A stretch of DNA of 64,000 bases from Argentina anserina (lineage: Eukaryota > Streptophyta > Magnoliopsida > Rosales > Rosaceae). The notes below the pieces were generated by a model. That model was not told where the DNA came from and ran no database searches. It worked only from the letters and a program-made list of their open reading frames with translations. Shown in pieces: positions 33,676-44,800 of this stretch. The stretch spans positions 25,730,001 to 25,794,000 of the forward strand of contig NC_065876.1 in assembly GCF_933775445.1 (NCBI RefSeq), in the 5' to 3' direction. A program made the position numbers and the translations under genes. Each line of letters begins with the position of its first letter. Within the stretch, counting starts at the first letter, position 1.

Positions 33676-36570
33676 TGCAATGGTGCTTCATTTGTTGTGC
33701 CATTTCGTGAATGATGAACTGAATGTTTGAAAACACTGGATCTAGTTCTGAGATATCTATGGAGACCATTGCTTTCTGTTCTCTTTTGGCGGTTTTGGAT
33801 ATTATGCATTGAATATTGTTCGTCTTACTTTTGAATTATTGAATTGTTCTGTGTAGTGGTTGTGTATTGGAAAGTCCACAATTGAATTTTTATGTCGTCT
33901 GAAGAAAGCCTCCACAATTTTATGGTTTTATTGACTCGAAATGAAGCTCTGCTATGTTTGGATAGTCCAAGCACCACTAGCTAACAAGTAACAAGCAACC
34001 AAAGAAGTTTCTTTTTTGACATTTTTGGCATGGTGGATAAACAGTTAACCAACAGCCATGATTTACAAAACCTAATCTTGTGGGTTCGGAAGTTGAGGTC
34101 GCCTGTTTGAACTCGCCTAAGTAACTAAATCTGCCTAACAATAACTTATAGGTCACCAAAAACCAATGTCTGTCAATCATCGCTGGTTGTCATCCTTTGT
34201 TAGGGCTCCGGCCATAAGTCAGAGATTCAATAGCCGAATAGTCAACTCTCGAAAACCTTCTCTTACATTGTGACCGCTTCTATATTATAAATATAAGATT
34301 CGTTGACAATTGCGATTCTATGTTTGTTTAGAAGAAGCGGTCGCAATCTATAAAACTAAGAAGAAACTACTCTCATTTTACTTGTTTCAAATACAAGATG
34401 AAGAATCAAAGCCGGAAGTGGGATGAAGTTAAAAATGCGATGCCCCCTTACTTTTCCGGATTGGGTAAAACTTGCACTTGCGTATGAAAGGAATGAAGGA
34501 GAAACTGTCAAAAATAGTATGTTCTACTTTTCTGACCAAAGCCACCTCAAAATTCCCCCACCTTTTTACTGCTTCATGTTCAAGGCATCCAGGTAGTAAC
34601 CAAAACAGTCATGCAGAACTTTTGAGCTTGCAACTTGCAATGCCATTTTGGAGAGAATATCAACTTGCAGAGTTGCAGGTAACTTCAAATATTACGACAC
34701 TATGAACAACAAAGCAACGATTCATATTAGGCAACGATTGAATGTTGCGGGTCCTTGACACTGCACAAAAAACTTTGAATTTCATTTGTAATCTTGCGTC
34801 CATATGCGGATGTTGCGATCAACAAGTTAATTCCATGAACTACACTCTCCATCTTTTATAAGGTAAATTTTGTTAGATCAAATTATTTCGTTATGTTCTT
34901 TTAAATTATCTTTTATATATTGTCATGCTACTTCTTAGAGCATCTCTACGTCTCCGACAGTTCTTATAAAATTAAAATTATTTTTATCTTTTTTCGATAC
35001 AAAAATTATATTTATCTTAGACGAACCAACATTCGTTTTTTTACTCTATACACGCAATTTCTAACTTAAAGCTCTATATGAAGTTATGAAATTTGATGAT
35101 TTGCTTTTAGTTAAGTTAAAATGAATCGAGTCGCATCGCCTCAGCTAATTTATTCACCAAATTACCCTTTACCTCTTTGCACTTTGAACGGGTTACTTTT
35201 ACATGAACTCGAGCAACTAGAGGTCCTAGGGAATTTGGTGATCTCTTTCGAAAAGAAGTTGGAGTTTGAGGGAATTGCTGTTAAATGCCTTTGTTTACAG
35301 TGATATGGATTGGATGCAGCACATAAATTTACTGTTGCTTTTTTCTTTGTTACGAAAGGATTAAAGGCCAGTGATTCTGTTACTGATATGATAGTCACTT
35401 TAACCATATTGATAATTCTTTTTACATTACGGCTCTTCTTTCTCCAGAATCAGAGTAAGGTAGAGTCTAGGGCTTCCTAGCTAGCTAGAGTGAAGCAATC
35501 TTTACGTTTAAATTGCTTTCGAAAACTGGAAATATTCTTACCAGCCAACTTGGACCGACTTTAACTGAGCTAGTTATTTTTGCTACAATTGAGCAATGTC
35601 TTTATCGTGATCATGATATACATAACGCACCAATAATGTGTTTATTAGGTGACGGCATCTTGGTATGATGTGCCTATCTTTCCTTCTTATGAATTATTTG
35701 AGATGGGGTTATTTGTTTGATGAGACTTTTGTCTGCAGGTTTTGTAGGGTATTCGGATGATCGATGTTTTGCCTGAAACATTTAAACGTGTGATAATAAA
35801 AAATGAAGAAACACAACAACATATTTTCTATCTTGTGGTTTTTTAATGTGTTGAAGTCATAAATTTTGTGTAAATTTTTCGATATTCATATTCATCCAGG
35901 TTCAGCTCTTAGCAATCGATCTAAATCATCCAATAATCTATGAACGTTAACATTTTATGAATACTGAACGGTATTCATATGAGTATCCCCCTTATTACTT
36001 ACCCTAGCTAATTTGTAATTTGAGCACAGCATTAGTAATTCTGATCGATTAGTTAACTAAGTATCTTTTGATAGGGTAAATCGGCGCAATTTACTCTCCG
36101 GTAAAAAAAGATGCTTTAGGGTCTTGGGTCCTCTGAAAAAGACGACGCAAATGTCTCACACAAGTCATTAGTCACAAACTCACAACTCACAAAGTCACAA
36201 GTAATCAATTAAGCTGCAACTTGCACGGAGGTACTCAACTCATCTGAAACTGTCAACAGAAGCCAACAAGTTATAAGAAGATGAAGACGATGGAACTAAA
36301 CCAGTAGCTAAGACTTGAAATTGATCCTCAAGTAGGGTCCAAAATTGCAGCAACGTTTCTCGATGTCAAAATGTGGACACAACTGGACATGCATGCATTT
36401 CCATCCTTAACCAGAAGTTCTGGTAAGCAAGTGGTATATAAGAGACGTCGTTTCCAATAATTTTAGCACACAGTTTTAATCGCCTTTAGTTTCATTCAGA
36501 ATGTGTCTTCTCCCCAATCCCTATCAGAAAATAGAGTCTTGTTTACAGAGTTTTAGTAATCGGATCTAGA
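33676..36570. other. Intergenic downstream of AP4M
   Basis: AT-rich. Near 34268-34343 a short inverted phrase (attgtgaccgcttct and agaagcggtcgcaat) could form a small stem. The region 33990-34110 contains a phrase (ggtggataaacagttaacc, then gtgggttcgg) vaguely like tRNA-derived boxes, but too weak to call. Frames at 34472-34705 and 35121-35303 lack any motif. Confidence 0.5.
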
Positions 36571-37730
36571 GTTTTTTTCACCAACAGTCTCTCAATTCTG
36601 GTGTACCTACCAATGTGATACCTCAACTATTAATCGTACCAATGTGATACCCAGACTCTAGTATTGTTATCCAACAGTCCCTCAACTCTGGTGTACATAC
36701 TAATGTGATACATCAACTCTTAATCGTACCAATGTGATACTCAGACTCTAGTATTGCTATCATTGAAGTACTTCCGTCAGTTTTTTTTAACTTCTCCGTC
36801 ATCTTGGTGACATGGCAAGTACGTGAGGCCCACAAAGAAGGTTAAAAGACAAAATTAACCACAGCTTAGAGGAGCAATGTTTTTCCCGCCCTTTACCTTG
36901 AGAAATACACCCAACAATTCCAATTTTAGCGCCAATTTTCCCTCCCTACTCCTTAATTTGTCTCTTATCTAAACTAAAGAACTACCGCCAACCAGTCGAC
37001 CACAATCTGATAAAACCTAGATCAATCTCATTTTCTATTTTTACCCTAGCACTTGTTAAACTAACAGAATAAATATATAAATTTATATGGAACATCTCAT
37101 TTCTACAATCTCATAAGAATATAGAAACACATAACTTAACGAAATTCAAATACATGTTTAAGTACCATTAATTGCCACATTTTATGTTGATCTGCCATGA
37201 TTTTTGCTTGTAAGAACTAATGGTACTTAAACATGTAGTTGAATTTCGTTAAGTTATGTGTTTCTATATTCTTATGGGATTGTGGAAATGAGATGTTCCA
37301 TATAAATTTCTATATTTATTATGTTAGTTTAACAAGTGCTAGGGTAAAAATAGAAAATGAGATTGATCTAGGTTTTATCAGATTGTGGCCGACTGGTTGG
37401 CGGTAGTTCTTTAGTTTAGATAAGAGACAAATTAAGGAGTATAGAGGGAAAATTGGCGCCAAAATTGGAATTGTTAGGTGTCTTTCTCAAGGTAAAGGGC
37501 GGGAAAAACATTGCTCCTCTCAGCTGTGGTTAATTTTGTCTTTTAACCCTCTTTGTGGGCCTCACGTATTTGCCACGTCACCAAGATGACAGAGAAGTTG
37601 AAAAAAACTGACGGAAGTACTTCAATGATAACAATACTAGAGTCTGGGTATCACATTGGTACGATTAAGAGTTGAGGTATCACATTAGTAGGTACACCAG
37701 AATTGAGGGACTGTTGGTGAAAAAAACTCT
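36571..37730. mobile_element. Large foldback element with arms of about 510-600 bp (Mutator-like)
   Basis: The left arm (36571-37170) and right arm (37218-37730) are close to perfect reverse complements around a 47-base loop (37171-37217). Ends are GTTTTTTTCACCAACAGTC and, on the minus strand, AGAGTTTTTTTCACCAACAG. The left terminus is duplicated as two 90-bp units (36581-36670 and 36671-36760), which explains the longer left arm. Flanks cggatctaga (36561-36570) and cggatatata (37731-37740) agree at 8 of 10 positions, compatible with a worn 9-10 bp target duplication. It has no transposase. Confidence 0.88.
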
Positions 37731-37740
37731 CGGATATATA

Positions 37741-40607
37741 ATTGATAATCGAGAACAAACGGTATAAACTATAAAGTGGAAGATGGTATGTGACCAATTC
37801 TTTATACGAAAATTAATGTTTTTCGTATCGTAGTTTTGGAGATTTTCGAAACCGCAAACTTAGCGATCTTACATTTGAATATATAACACGTATCTGGCAT
37901 CACACGTAAGTTCGAACATGCATGACTGCATGGGTAGAAGTTCTCTCAAAGTTAGGCATCTGTTTCCAATATTTCCAAATCAAGGGTTTAAACTTGGGGT
38001 CCAATCTATCAAATATGGAAAAGAAGAAAAGGGGAAGAAACCCAAATGCCATGCATTGGAACTCTTGCCTTTGATTCATTTAGGATTTGGCAGCTGGTAT
38101 ACTTTTTTTCAAAAGATACAGATAATAAGCTTGTAAGCAAATTCATCTCATCGATCAACTTCTAAAGTACGTAGTCGGCTGTCGAGACATGTGCGATCGA
38201 CGGGGCTGCTCTAATTAAATTGGTTACTGTCTCTCTGACACATACTCCCCGGCCGACTTGAACCTGAAGTCTTCGAGTTGTAGTCACTAAGCAAATGCAA
38301 GATCTTTGTCTGTACCAAAACCACACTACTCCTCATAACCGCCAACCAACCGCCACACCCCTCCACTGTCCAGACAGACAGACACCGAAAATAAATCAGT
38401 AATTTACAAACAAAGGTCTCGATCTGCTAGAAGAAACCTAGCTAAAACCACAGCTAGCTACTCGGAAGGAGTAGAGTACGTACCACCTTATCCTCATTCG
38501 ACGCAAAAGATCGAAGAAGAAAATTAAAAGAAGATATATATACGGCGGCGCGCGATTTATTATTTCATGGTTGATTGATATATAAGGGACACATACAGCA
38601 GCTAAGTATAAGAGCTTGAACTGAAGATCTCAGTAGTCAGTACTGTGGTTAACTTCAACAACTACCATACTGACTATACATGTATAATTCACTTATCAGC
38701 ATCGATCCATATGTTTATACATACCATACAGCTAGCAGTATCAGCATATTAATTTGGGTCTGAGTAAACCTGGCAGTATCCACCTGGGCGCCCCTATGTA
38801 AGTGTAACAAAATACTGTTGCGATTTGCTGATTTTGCTCATTCGGAAAAATGTTAATGAGATGCACATAAAACGTAAATTCGAGTCGGCACCTACTTGCA
38901 TGAGTACAAAGATATCGATAAAAATGTTAATGACCGAATGAGGTTTTAGTTCAATGCAAGTATTCTAGGGTACGTATTGCAAACGTTGCATTAATGGTAC
39001 GTTCTTTTTAAGAATAGGAGGTCGATCTTAGGGCTCAAACCCGACTAATATATATTAAAACCAAGATCTGCCTTGATACGATCTCGATCACACACACACC
39101 AATTAAACCCGCCTCCTCCCCCGACTCTAAATCAGCCGACCTTGAACAGTTGAACCCCTGCCATCTACCGAGAAATTGCCTCACCGGAATACCAGGAACT
39201 CAAAGAAAATTCCCAAGATCTGACACCTAAGTTCCAACCAGAATCTCCAAAACCATTGTCTCACTCACGACGACGAACACCAGAATTCGAGCAGGCCAGA
39301 ACGGAATCCGAGCCGACGCTGGCCTTCACCCAACCCTAGATTTCGTAAGCGGAGCTCCGACAAAGGTGGAGCATATTTGTTGCTAAACATAATCTAGCTA
39401 TAATATTTCATATAGACATGAGATATTCTAGGCATATCTGGTATGAAACTTATTTGATGATGGTACAGAATTAAGTCAATTAATTAATAATTTAGTTCAG
39501 TTAGTTAAGTAAACTATTAGATGGATCGACAATTCTAAATGACAACAATTTACCAAATTAAGGTTAAATTACCCTAGTGAGTATTGAGCAGTTCCAGAGA
39601 TAGCCATTGTCCCTTTGCATTAGAAGATCAATCAACTTATGATTATGAACTGTGGTCCACCTACATTTGTTGTCTAGTTTCTACATTTGAATTTGTTTTA
39701 AATTGAAAAACAATTACTTACACCAATAAATCTGACTTAGTGGACAATGAAACAAACCCAAATGTGCCTGCTATCTAAGCATATATTATATACGATAATG
39801 AACTCAAACCCACCCCTGTAAGCCTTAGTCAAAGCATGTCATCTGCTTTTTAACATTTCCATTTTAGCACATGGATTTTCATTTTTGTCTTTCATCTCTT
39901 TCTTTAAGTAAAAGTAAGTGACTACTTTACATATGCATCACTAGTCTTAAGTCTAAACCTAGTGTAGAATTCGCTTAAGATCTACGGGTTGAGTATAATT
40001 AAACATGGTATAGCTTTTGTTTATTTCATCTGATTTGTACACGATCTTCGACTTAAATTCTGTTAAATTTAAATAAAACGATAGAGTTGTCAATGTGAAT
40101 ATAAGTCTTAAGATAATGAAAAATAACACCAAATTATTAAATTATTATTTGTAATTAAATTGATTTAAGAGGGTAATTAATCATGACGCAGTATGTGAAT
40201 TTTGAATCGAACGATATTGAAACTGAATGATATATACCGTCAATTTCTTAAGACATCTATATATACCGTCAATTTCTTCTAACAAGAAAAATGAAAAATA
40301 GAAAAGGGATGATCCCCCTATTGCCCAAAACTTGACACTCGTAACGAGTCGTGTTCAATCCACTCGGTCGGGAAAGAAAATAAAGGCCCCCCTCCTCTCT
40401 CTCTCTCTCTAACTTTGAAGAAAAGAATTGTTCATATAAGGCGGTGCGAGAACAAATCTCTCTCTCTCTCTCTCGTTTCATTTTCCTCAATGACTGCTCA
40501 TGCTTCCCCTGTGGACCCTACTTTACCTCCCACATGAACAGCGGCGCCATTAGTCCTTACTTAGTTTCCAAGCTCACCCACCTCTCTCGAACCATCCTCA
40601 TCCTCTT
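37741..40607. other. Long intergenic stretch upstream of the AHL gene
   Basis: Mostly AT-rich. A more GC-rich block at about 39060-39365 looks like transcribed or transposon-derived sequence, but no domain is readable. CT runs at about 40395-40412 and 40457-40476 precede the AHL gene. The frames at 37918-38136 and 40269-40490 show no motif. Confidence 0.45.
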
Positions 40608-40622
40608 CCCCCCCCCCCCCCC
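40608..40622 (+). repeat. Homopolymer C(15) in the AHL 5' region
   Basis: Fifteen consecutive C, 254 bases before the AHL start codon. The length may be affected by sequencing or assembly error. Confidence 0.9.
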
Positions 40623-40631
40623 TCATCCTTT

Positions 40632-40641
40632 TTATTATAAA
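40632..40641 (+). promoter_or_regulatory. Possible TATA box of the AHL gene
   Basis: TTATTATAAA lies about 240 bases before the ATG, upstream of a long pyrimidine-rich leader. This is a weak match. Confidence 0.35.
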
Positions 40642-40875
40642 GAAATCCGCCACGCCCATACCTCTTCCTCCCTCTCGATCATCATCATCATCAAAACCCT
40701 ATCTCACCCTCGAAAAAACCATTAAACAAAACCCCCCATTATTGTTCCCTCTCCTTCTTCCCTTCCCTCCCTTTTTCTTTTATTCTCAGAAGTTTCTCAC
40801 CGCAAATCTTCCCCCGACCAATCAGCTCCACTTCCCATCTTAAAAAACATTACTTCAAAACTACAGAAGACAACC

Positions 40876-41817
40876 ATGACAGGTGAATATGGAGGTGGCG
40901 GTGACACCAAGAGTGAAACCCCAAACATGTTCTCCAAGCTTCACCATCACAACTCCAACAACACCCAACACCACCACCCTCAGCAGCAGTACCACCACCA
41001 GTTCTCCAACCCCTTCCAGGTCACTCCCGTCTCCGCCCGCGAATGCCAACAGCCCCAGACTTCTGAAGAAGAAGACACTAGCCGAACCAGCAGCGGCACT
41101 GCCCAAAAGACACTCATTTCCGACCCCAACAACCCCGCCGGCTGCGACGGCGCCACCATTGAAGTCGTGCGCCGCCCCCGGGGCCGCCCTCCCGGCTCCA
41201 AGAACAAACCCAAGCCGCCTGTGTTCATCACCCGCGACTCCGAGCCCGCCATGAGCCCTTACATTCTCGAAGTCCCCGGCGGCAGCGACGTCGTCGACGC
41301 TGTCTCACGCTTCTGCTGCCGCAAGAACATCGGCCTCGTCATCCTCACCGGCTCCGGTACCGTCGCCAACGTCACTCTACGTCAGCCTTCCACTACTCCC
41401 GGCGCTACTGTCACCTTCCACGGCCGCTTCGACATCCTCTCTATCTCCGCCACGTTCCTTCCGAAGACGGCGACGGGACCCATACCCAACGGCTTCACCA
41501 TCTCCCTCGCCGGACCACAGGGCCAGATCGTTGGAGGACTCATCGCCGGGGCACTTATAGCCACCGGAACTGTTTACATCATCGCCGCATCGTTCAACAA
41601 CCCTTCGTTCCACCGGCTGCCGATGGAGGACGTCGACGCGCCGAGGAACTCCGTGTCGGGAGGAGAAGCTCAGTCGCCGCCACTCTCGACGGGCGGGGAG
41701 AGTGGGGGTCACGCGCCCGCGCTGTCTTGTGGGATGGCCATGTACAGCGGTCACCTTCCTACTGATGTTATCTGGGCCCCGACTGCAAGACAACCACCGC
41801 CTCCGCCACCCTACTGA
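40876..41817 (+). CDS. AT-hook motif nuclear-localized (AHL) protein, one AT-hook plus PPC domain, 313 aa
   Basis: A single-exon gene, typical of clade A (type I) AHL proteins. An N-terminal His/Gln/Asn-rich segment (residues about 23-45) precedes one AT-hook, RRPRGRPPGSKNKPKPP (99-115). The PPC/DUF296 domain follows (about 124-245), with SPYILEVPGGSDVVDAV and TFHGRFDILSISATFLP (179-195, the GRFEIL-type trimerisation motif with Asp for Glu). The C-terminus ends in a run of Pro and Tyr. AHLs bind the minor groove of AT-rich matrix-attachment DNA in the nucleus and influence flowering, hypocotyl growth and hormone responses. The start is the first ATG after the pyrimidine-rich leader. I cannot tell which AHL number it is. 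Confidence 0.94.
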   Translation: MTGEYGGGGDTKSETPNMFSKLHHHNSNNTQHHHPQQQYHHQFSNPFQVTPVSARECQQPQTSEEEDTSRTSSGTAQKTLISDPNNPAGCDGATIEVVRRPRGRPPGSKNKPKPPVFITRDSEPAMSPYILEVPGGSDVVDAVSRFCCRKNIGLVILTGSGTVANVTLRQPSTTPGATVTFHGRFDILSISATFLPKTATGPIPNGFTISLAGPQGQIVGGLIAGALIATGTVYIIAASFNNPSFHRLPMEDVDAPRNSVSGGEAQSPPLSTGGESGGHAPALSCGMAMYSGHLPTDVIWAPTARQPPPPPPY

Positions 41818-44800
41818 TCAGAAACCAACCAAGTTCGAGTCTTTTTACTCGTTTCTTTCTGGAAATGATATCGCCACTCCAAAAACTACTCACTGCACTC
41901 CCATTATTACTTCATTTAGTTCACATACACAGATGAAGCTAAACAAGAGGGTAGACTGTTGTTGGAGTTATGATGGCATCTCCTGTCGAACTTTCTGGGT
42001 TCATTTCATCGGGTTAAACTTACTGTGAATTTAGAAGCTAAGCTGGTTTTTTTTTTTACTTTCATCGATCAGGCTACTTGTTTTTTAGACTTCCTCTGCA
42101 AATTTTTTTGTATGTTTCATGTTGATTCATGTAGACGGTAATGTTTTTATTTTTTAATCAAATTATGTAGACGGTAATGTTAATGCTAGTGTTTAGTGCT
42201 AATGTTCATTGGATTTGATTGAAAATATTTGAAATTTTGATTGAGAAATAATGTTTGAGCAAGGAGTGCAATACAATGCATGTGAGTGGGGTGGCAGAGA
42301 GATGTGATTTAATGGGGGTGGTCAGTTTTGATGTGTGTGGCGTGAATAGATAACTCAATGGTCTCTGCGTCTGAGTGTTCTGAGTTTGCAGAAGCTTGCA
42401 GTGTCTTTAATGGTTGGCTGAAGCTGTGTCCGGCTAGCGCCCTCTTGGAGCAAAAGCCAGGGCTGCTTTTTCAGTTTTGGATTTGTTGGGTTAGCCTTTA
42501 ATGGGGTTTTGGGTTTGGTTTGGTTTTGAAGTTAGGGATTGATCAATCGTTCTCCTGCTAGCTCATTCATTCATCAGTCATCACTGTCTTCGTCGTGATC
42601 TAGCTGAGCTGGTACTGGGTGTACTGAAGAAAATGATGATGGTGAATTGGTGATGATGAAGCAAACATAACACAGCATGCACCACTGGCGCAAGATAGGG
42701 ATAGATATATAGATATAAATGCCATTCTGGATTTCTTCTCCATCTATCTTCTTCTTCTTCTTACCTTTCTGGATTTGGATATAGTGTGTGGCACTGTGGC
42801 AGTAGAGAACGTGGCTGGGGTTTGTGCTTGCCAGTTTAGGTTGGGTTCTTTTTCAGAGAGTTATTGCGTTTATCCAATATATGGGTGCGTTGATCAGAAG
42901 AAGCCATTCTAGCTTCCTCTTCTTCCCTCCACTCGTTTTGATTCTTTGCTCTCTAATAAAATTGGGTGCTTTTCCTATCTAACTTCGGTGTTGTGTACTT
43001 TGGTCTGTTTCACTCTTTATTACTTGGACTGATCAGTGATCACTTTGTTCTCAGCTCCCATACTTCCTTTCCTTGGTAGGAAAAAAGCAAACACAACATA
43101 ATGAAACGGAGAGAAGCAAAGGTGGTTGCTTGGCTCTTCCCGAGCCTCTAAATTAATTGTCTTTTTAACTATACACCAATTTCTTTTTAGCAATTGGAAT
43201 CCTTGGCAATTTTGAAATTTAGTTTGCATGAATTATTCAACTAGATTCAATTTCTAACCGTGTAACATGATCCTCATTGCTCAATTTACTTACTCCTATC
43301 CTTTTTTTGAAAAATTGGTTCCATTAACAAAGTCCAAAGGCACCTTACATCTTTACTTAATCCTTGTCGACCTCATCCCATAACAGTTGTGATGGTCTTT
43401 TCCGGTCGTCAATCTGGTGTGTGAAGTGGAAATTAGAGGATATTCTTTAGGTGATGCATACCTCATTGTCACAGTTTTCCCCTAGCGATATATGATAACA
43501 GTATGTATGACATGATACAATCACCTTTAATTGGTAATAACTAATAAGTCTTCAAAGTAGTATTATTAATCGTCAAATCATGTTATGGGTCTTTAAGTAA
43601 TAGATTTTCTCAGTTAGTACATTTTGTAACATGGTAAAATGTCGTTTAATGAATCTAGAGGTCATTACTGTGAACTTTCAATCGGATAAGAGCGATTTTA
43701 TTGCATACCCTCTTGAAGCAAATAATGATAGAACAAGAGGACTATTTAGAGGTCATACATTTGAAAGAAAATGTTGGCCAAACAGTTTAACTACAAAGTG
43801 TGATTTTACCATGCATGCCTCAAAGTAGAAATCATACATATATTTTGATTTTTTGATTCTTTTCTTGTCTTTTCCCATGAGCTAGCCAATATACATAAAG
43901 CATGTTTGACAATTGATGAGATTACTCATAAGTAGGCGCCTCAATTCTTGACTTTCATTTTTATTAACCTGAATTTCAAACTCTGCAATCCAACCCTCTT
44001 AATCACATGAAGGACAATTATGGACTGTAATTGGACTTTGGAAATCTTTTCACTGCGTGCTAACCAAATGATTCAAAATCAATACCTAGCTAATGATCAA
44101 TGTAATATTTTCACTAACGAGTGAATCAAGGTATTCCATGTTAAGCTAGCGAACTAAGAACTAAAACTAGCAAGATGATAATTAAGTACGCACATCGTCA
44201 TTTGAATCATTCCATGGAAAATTGATCACATATGTTTGCAAGGTGATCGAGCTACAATACCACACGGGACCAGATTCGTGCTCAAATGCTAGCAAGCAAT
44301 GGTACTACACACTTACCTACACTAATTCTTATTTACAACGAAATGGTGAGAAACTAATTATTAATGGTCCTTGCGTTAGAATTTTCAAATTATTTGGATG
44401 AATCTATTTCTCTTGTTCTGGGTACACTTGAATAGGTCTTTAGCAAAACAACAAAGAAAAATTATCGAAATAGATACACACACATATAAGGATCACTACA
44501 AATTAATTTAAGAAATTAACATGCCCGGCCGCAATAACATTGTGCATGAGCAAAGATATAGGACATATAATTAACATCTTCAAAATATTGTCAAAATACA
44601 AAACCATGTTGCATGCTTATTTGGACCACAAACTTACAAAATGTCAAAAACAATCATGTTGATATAAAGGAAGGGTCTAATTCAATTCAAGAAAACGTAC
44701 TGTTTCTATTACGTTTAACTCAAAGGTCCTTCGGGAATGTACTATCTACAAAAAAAAATATGGAATTATATCTCAGTATCGGTTAATTCTTTAGCTTATC

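Noticed and set aside
33990..34110. tRNA-like phrase in the AP4M 3' flank
   Set aside because: A- and B-box resemblance is poor and no acceptor stem can be drawn.
34268..34343. Short inverted phrase that could form a hairpin
   Set aside because: Only about 14 bases pair around a 45-base loop, too weak to call an RNA or element.
40883..41254. Ser/Thr/Pro-rich frame overlapping the AHL gene
   Set aside because: It is the +1 frame of the AHL coding sequence; the AHL frame holds the AT-hook and PPC domain.
41377..41793. 138-codon minus-strand frame
   Set aside because: Antisense to the AHL PPC domain; produced by its high GC content.
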